The translations under genes and the position numbers were made by a program. Positions 9,301 to 17,981 of a stretch of 64,000 bases of DNA are shown one piece after another. Each line of letters starts with the position of its first letter. Positions within the stretch are counted from its first letter, which is position 1. Origin of the DNA: a virus; the IMG/VR virus record IMGVR_UViG_3300035070_002626, positions 1 through 64,000 of that record. One strand, 5' to 3'. Under the pieces are notes generated by a model that worked only from the letters and a program-made list of their open reading frames with translations, searched no databases and was not told the DNA's origin.

Positions 9301-10382
9301 GATTTCCAACCTTTAACATTGTCTACTACATAATCAACTTCGCTGTCAGTCATGCTATACCAACACGGTATGCTGAGTATTTCGTCTACAGTGCGCTCAG
9401 TGACTGGCAAACTACGGCTCCACTGTGCAAATGCTGGTTGTTGGTGAGCAGCTCTCATATAATGAATGTTTGTTCCAATGCCAGCGTCATTGAGATGTGC
9501 TTTTAAACTTTCCCTATTGGCAGTTTGTATTACATACACATACCAGCTATGACTGTTACCTTCTACAGTAACAGGCGTTTTAATCACACTTGATAACTGT
9601 TCGGTATAATAGTTACAGATTTCTCTTTTGCGCTCAAGCCAGCCATCTAGCTTGGGCAATTTAGCCATAACAACATTGCTTTGTATGTTGTCAATTCTAG
9701 CATTGTATCCAACTTCTACAATGTTGTAACGACCAGTTCTACCATGATCTCTATACTTGCGAACTTCATTCATGTAATGCTTGCTGCCACTTACTGCGCC
9801 TGCATCACCTACTGCACCCAAATTTTTCACAGGATTAAAGCTCATACAAGTAATGTCACTGAGGCTTCCCACCGGACGACCGTTCCACCGGTTGCCCACA
9901 CTTTGTGCAGCATCCTCTACCATTGCAAGATTGTAATGATTGCATATGCTGCGCACTCGCTCAATGTCGGGGCATTGTCCGTAAATGTCTACAAATAGTA
10001 CAGCACGAGTGTTTTTATTAATCAGTGTTTCCAACTGATCAAGATCAACTAGCCAAGTGTCTGGATCAATGTCGCAGAACACCGGAGTAGCTCCACATAT
10101 AACAATACTTTCGGGCGTAGCAACAAACGTATGGCTCACTGTGATTACTTCATCACCTGGTCCGATGTTCAATGCCCGCATTGCACAATAAAGTCCTGTA
10201 GTGCCGCTACCGCAACTTGCTACATCATCGGCACCAAGGTATTCTGCAAACTTTAGTTCAAATTCTGTAACATCAGGTCCTGTAATAAAACTGTCGATAT
10301 CGAGGCAACGTTGTATTGCTGCATCGATATCTTGTTTACAATCCTGATATTGGGCTTGTAAGTTAGTAAATGGTATTTTCAT
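9297..10382 (-). CDS. DegT/DnrJ/EryC1/StrS sugar aminotransferase
   Basis: A 361-residue PLP enzyme that transaminates keto-sugar nucleotides. Family marks are the N-terminal IPFTNLQAQYQDCKQDI, CGSGTTGLYCAMRAL (phosphate-binding region), VEDAAQSVGNRW (the Asp that contacts the PLP nitrogen), and MSFNPVKNLGAVGDAGAV, where K is the PLP Schiff-base lysine. Length is normal for the family. It overlaps both neighbours by ATGA. With the adjacent oxidoreductase it could convert a 3-keto sugar nucleotide into a 3-amino sugar. This full-length enzyme contrasts with the shortened DegT-like protein at 48519-49115. Confidence 0.93.
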   Translation of the reverse strand: MKIPFTNLQAQYQDCKQDIDAAIQRCLDIDSFITGPDVTEFELKFAEYLGADDVASCGSGTTGLYCAMRALNIGPGDEVITVSHTFVATPESIVICGATPVFCDIDPDTWLVDLDQLETLINKNTRAVLFVDIYGQCPDIERVRSICNHYNLAMVEDAAQSVGNRWNGRPVGSLSDITCMSFNPVKNLGAVGDAGAVSGSKHYMNEVRKYRDHGRTGRYNIVEVGYNARIDNIQSNVVMAKLPKLDGWLERKREICNYYTEQLSSVIKTPVTVEGNSHSWYVYVIQTANRESLKAHLNDAGIGTNIHYMRAAHQQPAFAQWSRSLPVTERTVDEILSIPCWYSMTDSEVDYVVDNVKGWKS

Positions 10383-11428
10383 GCAACTTGTGCTTTGTTA
10401 ACGGCCCAATAACTACTGTTTGTAAGCCAATCATAATAGATTTGAAAGCCTTCATCAATATCAACTTTTGGATCAAATCCAAAGTCTTTTCTTGCTGCAT
10501 CAATGTTTAGTGCACCACGACTTGGGAAGTCGTCGTCTTTTGCATGCATGCTAACTGAGCCTTTACCAGCTAGTTTAACTGCAAGATTTGCAGCCTCTTC
10601 CAGTGTGCAGCTATGACTCTTGGTGAGATTGTATGTGCCAACGTGCTCGCTGAATGTAGCAGCAATCATGCCATCAGCTGCATCATCAACATATGTAAAG
10701 TCCAGTTTCTCTGTAGCACCATTAACTTGAAGTGTTCCACCGGACATTGCACTAATAAGGAATTTGCTGATAACTCTATCACCTACATCTAACGGACCGT
10801 ACACTGCACTAGGACGAACAATCACATAATCTAAGTTGTGTGCACGTTTGTACTGACGCATGATTTGCTCGCCAGCTGCTTTCCAAATTGCATATGCACC
10901 TTGAGGATTTAGTACTGCATCTTCGTTTACATCATCTTCGAAGTCGCCATACACCATGCTAGAACTAGCATACAATACTTTTTTAACACCATGTCGTGCA
11001 CAACATTCCATGATGTTAATCAAGCCCTCGCCCATTGTGTGTGCTGCATCAATTGGGTTGTGCTTTACTGCTTTTTCTCTTGGAAAGCTAGCCAAGTGAA
11101 TAACATAATCTGGATTAAAGCTTGCAAAGACTTCATCAACTTTGCCATCACAAATATCTAATTTATAAATGTGGGTGTCTGGAGAAATCTTTTTAATACG
11201 TTCGTTGTATAGGTACTCTAGTTCTTCTTTGTTGATGCTGTTGTAGGTTGTGAGTACATCGATGATTTGTACTTCATGTCCTACTGATTGCAGCTTTGCG
11301 ACAACATTGTGACCAATAAGCCCCAAGCCGCCTGTTACTAGTACTTTACTTCCTACAGGTAATGTAGCTTCGGTTGCTACTTTTTCTGTTTGTTTTTTCT
11401 TTTGATTTGGGTGCTTCTTTTTAGCCAT
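10379..11428 (-). CDS. NAD-dependent epimerase/dehydratase (extended SDR) for nucleotide sugars
   Basis: A 349-residue extended short-chain dehydrogenase. A lysine-rich tail (residues 1-20) precedes the nucleotide-binding VLVTGGLGLIGHNVV (G-x-x-G-x-x-G). YASSSMVYGD supplies the catalytic Ser region and YAIWKAAGEQ the YxxxK pair. The RPSAVYGPLDVGDR block is typical of UDP- and GDP-sugar epimerases. Shine-Dalgarno AGG sits about 9 nt before ATG 11428. It heads the oxidoreductase/aminotransferase set. It could be an epimerase or a 4,6-dehydratase; the sequence does not decide. The basic N-terminal extension is unusual for the family. Confidence 0.9.
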   Translation of the reverse strand: MAKKKHPNQKKKQTEKVATEATLPVGSKVLVTGGLGLIGHNVVAKLQSVGHEVQIIDVLTTYNSINKEELEYLYNERIKKISPDTHIYKLDICDGKVDEVFASFNPDYVIHLASFPREKAVKHNPIDAAHTMGEGLINIMECCARHGVKKVLYASSSMVYGDFEDDVNEDAVLNPQGAYAIWKAAGEQIMRQYKRAHNLDYVIVRPSAVYGPLDVGDRVISKFLISAMSGGTLQVNGATEKLDFTYVDDAADGMIAATFSEHVGTYNLTKSHSCTLEEAANLAVKLAGKGSVSMHAKDDDFPSRGALNIDAARKDFGFDPKVDIDEGFQIYYDWLTNSSYWAVNKAQVA

Positions 11429-11469
11429 GTTTGTTTACCTTTTATATTCTAGTAATTAGTTGCTTAATT

Positions 11470-12141
11470 CTAGGCTGTGTAGTTTTTAATGTTTGGAAAA
11501 ATATAGTTAATAACTTTTGCACAAGCATGAGCAATTTCCATATGCTCCTTTTGTGTGCCATTGGCACCACGCAAATCAATGTAATGAATCCAACTACGAA
11601 TAGTTCCGTTCATATACAGTCTTGTTTTTGTATTACCCTCGGGCAGCACTGCACGAGCTTGTTCTTTGGCAATGCCGTTTTTGATGGCCCAGTTGTAAGC
11701 TTCGCTGGCTGCATCAATTACTTTTTGCTGTTCAGTTGCCCAGGCATAGTGAATATCTTCTTCGCTGTCGACTTCTACACTGTTCTGCCTGTTCTTTGTA
11801 TCTTGCAAACGTGCTTCACGCAATACAAACATGTCTCCCATTTCTGCAGGATTAGCATAACGTTGACTGAACTCCTGGAATGAAAAACTTCTATGACGCA
11901 CAATTTGATGTGCAATATCACGTGTCGTTTCGATTTCCAAGCAAGCACTAACCATTTCAAATGGTGACCAATGCTGATGTTTAACAAGATAGTTAAGAAG
12001 ACGTTCGCTTGTTTCGTTGTTGATCTGTGCACTGGGATTTGATACCTTAGCGCAAAATGCAATCAAGTCTTGAAGGTCATCCAATCCTTCGGATACCAAG
12101 TCTTCTGTTGCCTTCGAATAGGAAATAAGTTTCACACTCAT
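11470..12141 (-). CDS. thyX: Flavin-dependent thymidylate synthase
   Basis: A 223-residue ThyX, which makes dTMP from dUMP with FAD, NADPH and methylene-tetrahydrofolate. The ThyX signature RHRSFSFQEFSQR lies at residues 82-94. HQHWSPFEM (about 55-63) and the late RSWIHYIDLR block, with the dUMP-activating Arg region, are also present. The ATG overlaps the upstream gene by 4 bp. Phages often carry thyX to sustain dTTP supply. Nothing is missing, and length is within the normal 200-250. Confidence 0.95.
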   Translation of the reverse strand: MSVKLISYSKATEDLVSEGLDDLQDLIAFCAKVSNPSAQINNETSERLLNYLVKHQHWSPFEMVSACLEIETTRDIAHQIVRHRSFSFQEFSQRYANPAEMGDMFVLREARLQDTKNRQNSVEVDSEEDIHYAWATEQQKVIDAASEAYNWAIKNGIAKEQARAVLPEGNTKTRLYMNGTIRSWIHYIDLRGANGTQKEHMEIAHACAKVINYIFPNIKNYTA

Positions 12142-12440
12142 AAATTTGCCAAATACTTTCTAGTTAGGGGTTGAATTTGCTCGGCTACGGCAGCTACATC
12201 TATAACAAACATTAAGTTAACAATGTCTTTACCGAAGTCACCAATATTGCGATTAACTACAACTTCGATGTCTTCTATTAGTAAACCTTGTTTTCTTAAT
12301 TTACTAAGATTAATTGTTCGTTGCTTGCCACCACGAAGTTTAAACACTACCTTTTTAACACAATCAATTGGAATCATGTCCTGATCGATACTGTTTATAA
12401 CTTCGTCCCATTTTTCTGTTTCAGTGACGCTTAGATTCAT
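12138..12440 (-). CDS. Conserved small phage protein, unknown
   Basis: A 100-residue protein that I cannot assign. It is soluble and mixed alpha/beta, with a basic patch FKLRGGKQRTINLSKLRKQG (residues 33-52) that could bind nucleic acid, and a hydrophobic strand VNLMFVIDVAAVAEQI near the C-terminus. The start is supported by a one-base overlap with the upstream gene end, and the stop overlaps thyX by 4 bp, so translation is coupled. No function is proposed. Confidence 0.7.
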   Translation of the reverse strand: MNLSVTETEKWDEVINSIDQDMIPIDCVKKVVFKLRGGKQRTINLSKLRKQGLLIEDIEVVVNRNIGDFGKDIVNLMFVIDVAAVAEQIQPLTRKYLANL

Positions 12441-13207
12441 TAAGCAACAGATGCTTTCTTAGACGGACGTCCACGTTTCTTGGGAGCATTGCCGTCAGCA
12501 GTGGTGTTAGTAGTAGTCTTGGTAGTTCTTTTTGCTTTGGCTTTAGGTGCTGGTTCACCTAGCATACTTGCTGCTTCTGCTTGCATGCGCTGTGATTCGG
12601 CAATCAAACTAGCTGCCTCAACTGCCATGCGGTCTGCTTGGGCTTTGAGGTTGTTTGCAATACTTGCATCATCAAGTGCACCTTGTGTTGGTGCAACCAT
12701 TGGAGAAGGGCGTGTACCCGGGTTAGATGTTTCATTCAACGAACCTTTGGCAATATCCTGCGGTGCACCAACTTCGCGACCGTAGTCATCTCTGCGACTT
12801 GCTTTACCAGTATAACCTGTGTTTGCATCAAGTTCGGCCATACGGCGCACTGCATCTTCGCCGGTTTTCATTTCATTGATAATCTTGTTCATTTCGTCTA
12901 AACGAACATGGCTCTGCGGAGTAGGCGTAACAATAACTTGTGCAGTTTGTACTTTCTTAATCATGCCTTCTTGGTGTAATCGCTGCAAGATAACTGTACC
13001 ATCACCGAACATTTTACTACCAAGCGCATCGCCTAGACTGTCAGCTTGTTGTGCTTCATTGCTTTCAATTGCTGCCATTAGTGTGTTATGCATGTTTTGC
13101 TGCAATGTGTCTGGGTATACCACTAGGCACATGTGCTCATCACCGGGCACTTCTCTAAAGATAATTGCTACTTTGCGATCACCTTGTTTACCAACATGTT
13201 TAATCAT
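12440..13207 (-). CDS. Conserved phage protein with AT-hook-like basic tail
   Basis: A 255-residue protein without a recognised family. The start is ATG 13207, because AGGAG lies 7 nt upstream; an ATG/TTG further up would have no Shine-Dalgarno. The N-terminal 90 residues form an alpha/beta region (KVAIIFREVPG, MCLVVYPD). The middle (about 170-220) is Ala/Gln/Glu-rich and probably coiled coil. The end reads KKRGRPSKK, a classic AT-hook GRP core with flanking lysines, so minor-groove DNA binding is likely. It overlaps the upstream 76-aa gene by 8 bp. A DNA-associated role is an inference from the tail. Confidence 0.72.
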   Translation of the reverse strand: MIKHVGKQGDRKVAIIFREVPGDEHMCLVVYPDTLQQNMHNTLMAAIESNEAQQADSLGDALGSKMFGDGTVILQRLHQEGMIKKVQTAQVIVTPTPQSHVRLDEMNKIINEMKTGEDAVRRMAELDANTGYTGKASRRDDYGREVGAPQDIAKGSLNETSNPGTRPSPMVAPTQGALDDASIANNLKAQADRMAVEAASLIAESQRMQAEAASMLGEPAPKAKAKRTTKTTTNTTADGNAPKKRGRPSKKASVA

Positions 13208-13430
13208 TTGTTTCTCCTTGCTCTGCAACATCTTCGTCGTCAGGCTTTGTTGTTTCAGTAACTGATGCTAACCAGCTTGATATTTTATCGTATGTTAATC
13301 CCACGACTTGCAATTCGTCTGCACGAAATGCACCTCTAGTGCTTGCTGTTTCAATTATTTGCTTACAGTATGCAATATCCTGTACTGATAAAGCAATTTC
13401 TTCTGCGGGTGTATCGTTTTCGTTTTCCAT
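13200..13430 (-). CDS. Small acidic protein, unknown
   Basis: A 76-residue acidic protein beginning MENENDTPAEEIALS and ending in DDEDVAEQGETND. The middle (QDIAYCKQIIETASTRGAF) is helical. It is first in the run 13430 to 11470 and overlaps the AT-hook gene by 8 bp. No domain is recognised. The upstream DNA (13431-13509) contains short inverted motifs (GTTAACTGCGCAG) but no clear promoter. Confidence 0.6.
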   Translation of the reverse strand: MENENDTPAEEIALSVQDIAYCKQIIETASTRGAFRADELQVVGLTYDKISSWLASVTETTKPDDEDVAEQGETND

Positions 13431-13509
13431 ACTAATACTTATCGTTGTTATCGTTAACTGCGCAGTTTATCTGCTGTTATAAAGTGTTTTGACCATGATT
13501 TCGGTAAAA

Positions 13510-13686
13510 TTACCTGTCCATGTAGTAAGGTGTTTCAAATGGTTCGCCCCACTCGTACTTGTTATCAATTACCCATGAACGCTCTGCACCCAACGACACC
13601 TCCCAATCCCAATCTACCAAGATTTCGTTGCCGTTTTGCTCGGGCTGTTGATATTCGTATTCACATCCCGGAGTATCAGCCTTCAT
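13510..13686 (-). CDS. Short protein coupled to the VWA gene, unknown
   Basis: A 58-residue frame, acidic and aromatic, with EYEYQQPEQNG, VDWDWEVSLG and EWGEPFETPYYMDR. The start ATG 13686 overlaps the end of the VWA/metallopeptidase gene by 11 bp. The same frame stays open upstream to 13860, but that part runs antisense-free inside the VWA gene and lacks a ribosome site, so the short form is preferred. No family recognised. Confidence 0.5.
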   Translation of the reverse strand: MKADTPGCEYEYQQPEQNGNEILVDWDWEVSLGAERSWVIDNKYEWGEPFETPYYMDR

Positions 13687-14923
13687 TGTATAGTGCCCAT
13701 GTTCCAAAGGGCGGGTCGGGATTAGGATCACCGTGAATAATCCAAACTGTGTCACAGTAATTAGAATCTCCCCAACTGTTCCATGGGTACCCATCTGTGA
13801 ACACCAACAAGCGTTTGGGTTCAATTTCTTCTTGTTTAAGATAGTTGAATATAGCATCAAAGTCAGTGCCGCCGCCGCCCATTAATTCATAGTCACCGAT
13901 GTCGTCTAAGTTGTCCGCAGTAAAGTCTTGTGGGTTGTAAACATTTGTGTCAAAGCAAAACAAGTGAATGTTGAAGTTACTAAACTCCTCCATAATACCT
14001 TTTACTTCGCTTAGAAAATCCATGCCCTGCTCTGCACTAATAGATCCACTCATGTCCATTGCAATTGCAACATCGATGCGCTCGTCGTAATCCATGCCCG
14101 GTAGAATAGCATCACAATCCCAACCTTTACGATTCAGTCGTGTAAATGTATAATCGCTTTTAATTGTGCTTTGCAATTGCATGCGCAACAATTCACGCCA
14201 GTCCATCTTGGGTTCTGTTAAATGCTGAACAAGTCGTTTCACACCACCTGGTATGTTTCCTGCATCTGATGTTTGTGCAGCACTCAGCATTGCTTCTTTG
14301 ATTTCTTGTTTAATCTGTTCACGTTCTTCCTTGCTGTACTGTGCTGGGCCTTTTTCATCACCGTCGCCTTCACCTTCACCGTCAAGATGTTGATCCAGCA
14401 TTTTATCTAACAAGTCTTGTAGATCAATTTTTTCTGCATTTTCGTACAAGTCATCGTATACTTCCTCTGCACTCCAGTCAGTGTACTTGGTGTCGTACAA
14501 ACACGGAACAGTGGTGATAAACTCGCCCACTCTGTGTTTTTTAAGATCAGCATTTACGCAATAATCAGCAGCAATGTTGAACAATTGCGGGTCACGCTCC
14601 CCCCGACGACCAAAATGGTCGTACACACAGTGCAATACTTCATGTCCAAACAAGAATTCAACTTCTTTGGGCTTGAGCATTTTGATAAATTTAGTGTTGT
14701 AATAAAAGTTTCTGCCGTCTGTTGCAGCGGTTGAACACCATTCGTCTGCGTTGACCAATTTTAAACGTGTAGCAAGGTTACCAAAAAAGCTGGCACGAAG
14801 CAACATGCCCACCCGGGCAGTTACTAGCAATTCACGCACTTCTCGATCTAGTTTGGGATCCATTGGGCCTAAGATGTCTTTGAACTGGTCAGATACATCT
14901 TTGTTTACTGTGGTAGTGCTCAT
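13676..14923 (-). CDS. VWA-like protein with N-terminal HEVLH metallopeptidase-like domain (DUF2201 type)
   Basis: A 415-residue two-domain protein. The N-terminal part (about 1-190) has FLFGHEVLHCVYDHFGRR, an HExxH zinc motif followed by the IAADYCVN segment typical of DUF2201_N putative metallopeptidases. A linker near 190-215 is Glu/Gly/Asp-rich. The C-terminal VWA-like domain shows AIAMDMSGSIS (DxSxS MIDAS motif, about residue 292) and GGGGTDFDAIF. A strong Shine-Dalgarno (GGAG, 7 nt) supports ATG 14923. Such proteins pair with MoxR-type AAA+ ATPases, and one lies at 17982-19073. The role is probably chaperone- or remodelling-like; protease activity is unproven. Confidence 0.87.
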   Translation of the reverse strand: MSTTTVNKDVSDQFKDILGPMDPKLDREVRELLVTARVGMLLRASFFGNLATRLKLVNADEWCSTAATDGRNFYYNTKFIKMLKPKEVEFLFGHEVLHCVYDHFGRRGERDPQLFNIAADYCVNADLKKHRVGEFITTVPCLYDTKYTDWSAEEVYDDLYENAEKIDLQDLLDKMLDQHLDGEGEGDGDEKGPAQYSKEEREQIKQEIKEAMLSAAQTSDAGNIPGGVKRLVQHLTEPKMDWRELLRMQLQSTIKSDYTFTRLNRKGWDCDAILPGMDYDERIDVAIAMDMSGSISAEQGMDFLSEVKGIMEEFSNFNIHLFCFDTNVYNPQDFTADNLDDIGDYELMGGGGTDFDAIFNYLKQEEIEPKRLLVFTDGYPWNSWGDSNYCDTVWIIHGDPNPDPPFGTWALYNEG

Positions 14924-14947
14924 GGCTTTCTCCTAAATGTTATATAC

Positions 14948-14975
14948 ATTGTAACACATGTGCATGCAAAGTCAA
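14948..14975 (-). promoter_or_regulatory. Sigma70-type promoter for the VWA gene
   Basis: Minus-strand TTGACT (14975-14970), 16-nt spacer, TACAAT (14953-14948). It lies 25-50 bp upstream of ATG 14923 and overlaps the last codons of the upstream gene. Confidence 0.75.
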
Positions 14976-16075
14976 CCTAATTCTTTCTCAGCTAATTCAA
15001 AATGTTGAGTTAAAAACAAGTCCATTGTGTATATTTGTCGCCCTTTGTATTCAAATACTGTGTTTTGATTGTGCTCTAGTATATCCGCGCATTCACTATA
15101 AAATGATTGTGTGCCATTTTTTATAATGTCCTGTAATTGTGCCAGCATTAATCTAACACGATCTTCGATACGTGGCTCGTTATCATAACTTTCGTCGATG
15201 ATACCGCTGAATGTCCGAAAGCCAAGTTGTTTCATATATTCTAATTGGTAACGAGTGGTTACTAATAAAAATGGAGTTTTTGTGATCAATGGTTTTATTG
15301 TTTTTTCAGTGATAAAATATCCACTATGATACAATGTCTCTGGAACAATTTCTAACCATGAGTCTGAATACAAATCCATTGACGGGTGAAAATCTGATGT
15401 TCCGGGGATAGTAGGTGGCAATTGATGCCCGGCCCAACTTGGTGTGTTGTATACTTGAGACTTGGTTGTATAGCTTGCATGCCCACAATCAAGTAATCCC
15501 GGAATATCATTAAGTTGTTTCCATAATACATTACGATGAGGACGTCTTCTTTTTTTGCTAGTAGTTAACAAGTAATCTTTTGAGCAATTGTGTTTATCTA
15601 CTGTAGACTTGTATATTCTTGCTGCAAATCCCAAACCTAATCCTAGGAAAAAATTAGTTGGCAATGTATGAATGTGTATGTTATTAAGATTATTTGCTGG
15701 ATGATTGTTAGTTAAACTTCCGTCAGGGAATAGAGTAACTGAGCCGGGTAATACATGCAAATCGAGATTAGATATCAATGAAAAATAAAGAATCATGTTA
15801 GGCAAATTATCTATGTCAGACCACACCCAAATTTTGTTGCCATTGTTACAAAATTTAATAAGTTGCGCCCTCAATGATTCCCATGTACATAGTTCATAAA
15901 AAATAGTATTACTAACAATTAGCAATGTAGAATCGTCTTGTGTTATACTTGGTTGCAAATTATATGTATTAGTATCACTGTCCCACAAATCATCTAGTGT
16001 GTAATCAATTTGATTAAAATCTAGGTAGCTGGTTAAGATATTCATTCCTTCGGCCCGAGAAACAACAATTTTCAT
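14972..16075 (-). CDS. TEK-motif glycosyltransferase-like protein (paralogue C)
   Basis: A 367-residue protein with the shared C-terminal block: FITEKTIKPLITKTPFLL (TEK at residue 256), a helix ending LGFRTF, then DESYDN, and a later EHNQNTVF matching HNQQLFL of paralogue A. The N-terminus (KIVVSRAEGMNILTSYL) looks like the first strand of a GT-B-like Rossmann domain, and IWVWSDIDNLPN (about 93) is another conserved strand-loop. No named family is certain. Its start overlaps the Smr gene end by 4 bp (ATGA). It stands apart from A and B, so the family was probably dispersed by duplication or separate acquisition. Confidence 0.7.
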   Translation of the reverse strand: MKIVVSRAEGMNILTSYLDFNQIDYTLDDLWDSDTNTYNLQPSITQDDSTLLIVSNTIFYELCTWESLRAQLIKFCNNGNKIWVWSDIDNLPNMILYFSLISNLDLHVLPGSVTLFPDGSLTNNHPANNLNNIHIHTLPTNFFLGLGLGFAARIYKSTVDKHNCSKDYLLTTSKKRRRPHRNVLWKQLNDIPGLLDCGHASYTTKSQVYNTPSWAGHQLPPTIPGTSDFHPSMDLYSDSWLEIVPETLYHSGYFITEKTIKPLITKTPFLLVTTRYQLEYMKQLGFRTFSGIIDESYDNEPRIEDRVRLMLAQLQDIIKNGTQSFYSECADILEHNQNTVFEYKGRQIYTMDLFLTQHFELAEKELG

Positions 16076-16308
16076 TTTTTTTCCTGTCTTAATTGTAATA
16101 TCCAGGCACCAGAATTAAATTTTACTTGTTCGTAGCTTCTGACATATCTATTAGACGATGCCCAATTCGGAAATTCTTTCATCATAGCACCTTGGCCAGT
16201 TATTACTCGTATTTGTTTTTTTCTTGCATGATAACTGTCCTGGACAAATACATTAAACTTCTTCCATGCATCATGTAGTACATAGCCGTGCAAGTCAATG
16301 GTCCTCAT
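16072..16308 (-). CDS. Small Smr-domain protein
   Basis: A 78-residue protein made almost only of an Smr (MutS2 C-terminal-related) domain. It opens with TIDLHGYVLHDAWKKFN, the LDxHG signature, followed by IRVITGQGAMMKEFP, the TGxG motif, and ends in a GAWILQLRQ strand. Smr domains nick or bind branched nucleic acid, and some cleave mRNA at collided ribosomes. ATG 16308 follows the TAA of the upstream gene by one base. A longer frame to 16365 has no better start. Target unknown; a role in mRNA or recombination processing is inferred from the family. Confidence 0.82.
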   Translation of the reverse strand: MRTIDLHGYVLHDAWKKFNVFVQDSYHARKKQIRVITGQGAMMKEFPNWASSNRYVRSYEQVKFNSGAWILQLRQEKK

Positions 16309-16309
16309 A

Positions 16310-16654
16310 TTATACTCTTGAGTTAATTGGCCATTTGAGTTTAAAGAATGCAAGTTCTTTGTCACTCTTAATGTATATGCGCCGTTCGTTGTAACTGTTG
16401 GCCCAACTCCAGCTGTAGTTTACCATGCTCGGTGTATCTTCGGCAGTTAAGTTCCAAAGTAACTGTTGTTTGTGTGATTCTAATATGTACTGCCAGTCAC
16501 GTATTTCGGCGGTGTAACCGTAGACATCCATCATCCATTTTGTTGCAATATGGAATTGCAACGGACCTTCATGTTCCTTTTTAAATTCCAAGAAATATTT
16601 GAAATACTTCTTATGACTGTATCTACCGTCTAATTTTTTGGTAATATATTGCAT
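16310..16654 (-). CDS. Conserved small protein, unknown
   Basis: A 114-residue basic and aromatic protein (KKLDGRYSHKKYFKYFLEF, then GYTAEIRDWQYILESH and SWSWANSYNERRIYI). The alternation of aromatic strands suggests an alpha/beta fold. It has no signal peptide or membrane segment. It overlaps the SGNH-like gene start by one base and is followed immediately by the Smr gene, so all three are one transcription unit. No family recognised. Confidence 0.68.
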   Translation of the reverse strand: MQYITKKLDGRYSHKKYFKYFLEFKKEHEGPLQFHIATKWMMDVYGYTAEIRDWQYILESHKQQLLWNLTAEDTPSMVNYSWSWANSYNERRIYIKSDKELAFFKLKWPINSRV

Positions 16655-17619
16655 TAGACTCCAAACCGCTTTACAACTGCGTTTTCCCAGACAAATTTGT
16701 CTTCAAATTGCAAGGTTTTTAGTTGGTTCTCCCAATGTGCAGCAAAGCTTCTTGCTTTATTGCTCACTGGAAATTTCACACAATCGAGGTATTCTAAATG
16801 CTCTATTGGAGTAGGATGATGATCGATCCGTCCACTTTTAATAAAATGCCGCCAGGTTAAAAAATCAAATTCTTCATCAATTTCTTTCATTACACTGGCA
16901 TCTACATTGTCGTCTTTTTCGTCAACAAAATCATTAAAAGCGGGCCAGCTGCTACCTGCTACTGCATTATATTGTTCAGCAAATCTTTCCAATTCTTCTG
17001 TTTCTTGTATTTTAGAATTACCTATAGCATGGTAATCCCGACTGTGCCAGTCGCCGTTGAAGATTGTTTCCCACACACTAGGTTTTACTTGCTGTATTAC
17101 ATGCGCATATAGTTCTAATATTTGTTTGGATATAACAGGAGATTGTTTTGTAAATATAGCAGGCACTATCTTTTCAACTGTTGACATCCATTTGTTTGAT
17201 TTAAAATCAAGATCAATTGGCATCATTGAAAAGAAATGTTGTTTGCACCCAATTTGAGTTAATAAATCATAACTACTTTGCATATAGGTAACAGTATCCA
17301 GTAGATACCCAGTTAAGTCCGTGAAGTTATCAACAAACTCTGCAGGATATGTACTATTGTATATACTACCTTGTGTAAACCATTTGCCGTTGAGGAATCT
17401 GTCTTCTCTTGCTTGACTACTCCACATTATAATAACAGTATCATCAGCAGTAATATTATTACGTTGGTTGCATTCAATTAAACTAGAATGGATATGTTTG
17501 TTTCCTGCTCCGTTTTCTCCCCAATTTTCGTAGTAATCATAGTCTTGGCCGACGATGTCAGCCCATGTAGGCCAAGCATAATTTGTAAAACTGCATCCAA
17601 ATGTAAAAAGACGTTTCAT
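16654..17619 (-). CDS. SGNH/GDSL-hydrolase-like protein (copy 1)
   Basis: A 321-residue protein whose N-terminus, LFTFGCSFTNYAWPTWADIVG, has the shape of an SGNH block I (G-[CD]-S at the nucleophile), followed by NWGENGAGNKHI, a plausible block II/III Gly-Asn, and VIIMWSSQARED. SGNH enzymes are esterases that act on acyl groups, often on glycans or lipids. The final His/Asp pair is probably in the SRDYHAIGNSKI or later WHSRDYH region. A second member is at 39548-40249. Deacylation or acyl transfer on surface sugars is an inference. Confidence 0.7.
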   Translation of the reverse strand: MKRLFTFGCSFTNYAWPTWADIVGQDYDYYENWGENGAGNKHIHSSLIECNQRNNITADDTVIIMWSSQAREDRFLNGKWFTQGSIYNSTYPAEFVDNFTDLTGYLLDTVTYMQSSYDLLTQIGCKQHFFSMMPIDLDFKSNKWMSTVEKIVPAIFTKQSPVISKQILELYAHVIQQVKPSVWETIFNGDWHSRDYHAIGNSKIQETEELERFAEQYNAVAGSSWPAFNDFVDEKDDNVDASVMKEIDEEFDFLTWRHFIKSGRIDHHPTPIEHLEYLDCVKFPVSNKARSFAAHWENQLKTLQFEDKFVWENAVVKRFGV

Positions 17620-17620
17620 G

Positions 17621-17923
17621 CTAGTATTTAAGTGAAAACATCACTGCATCTGATTCTTTTCGAAAATGAAATATTACATTAAGTGATTCAGGTTCGTCGC
17701 CTACGACATGATCAGGCCGCTGTATTAAGTCGAGTTCGTTGCTCCATTGCCAACGCTCACTGGGCCTGCCAAATGTACGGTGTACATCTTTTAACAAGTT
17801 CATCCAAGTTTCGTGATTATACGGGCTGATACAGTAACGCACCCGGTAATATCCTTCCAGGTGCCTGTCTAGTAATAAGTCTGTTTTGTCCAGTATTTCT
17901 TGTATATGGGTGAGACCCTGCAT
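17621..17923 (-). CDS. Small protein with start codon buried in a hairpin, unknown
   Basis: A 100-residue protein (THIQEILDKTDLLLDRHL helix, then YYRVRYCISPYNH and NVIFHFRKESDAVMFSLKY strands), reminiscent of an alpha/beta sandwich; no family recognised. The start ATG 17923 lies inside the nested inverted repeat 17905-17970 and has only a close AGGG as ribosome site. Translation may be controlled by that structure. If not, the true start could be a later non-ATG codon. The gene lies downstream of the MoxR ATPase. Confidence 0.6.
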   Translation of the reverse strand: MQGLTHIQEILDKTDLLLDRHLEGYYRVRYCISPYNHETWMNLLKDVHRTFGRPSERWQWSNELDLIQRPDHVVGDEPESLNVIFHFRKESDAVMFSLKY

Positions 17924-17970
17924 AGCCCTATGCTTTCTTGATTACAGTTAGAAGATGGATCTCACCCATA
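17905..17970 (-). promoter_or_regulatory. Nested hairpin enclosing a start codon
   Basis: An 11-bp perfect inverted repeat (TATGGGTGAGA, minus 17970-17960, with TCTCACCCATA, 17915-17905) is extended inward by about three more pairs. Inside it, GCATAG-GG-CTATGC is a second perfect hairpin holding the ATG of the 17923 gene. As RNA this would hide both the start codon and any ribosome site. It could act as a translation switch, or as a barrier after the MoxR gene. Confidence 0.6.
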
Positions 17971-17981
17971 ACTTGTTCTAC

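Noticed and set aside
13687-13860. Extension of the 58-aa gene into the VWA gene
   Set aside because: No ribosome site; overlaps well-conserved VWA sequence. Also considered as a frameshifted VWA tail, but the VWA gene ends normally after its last strand.
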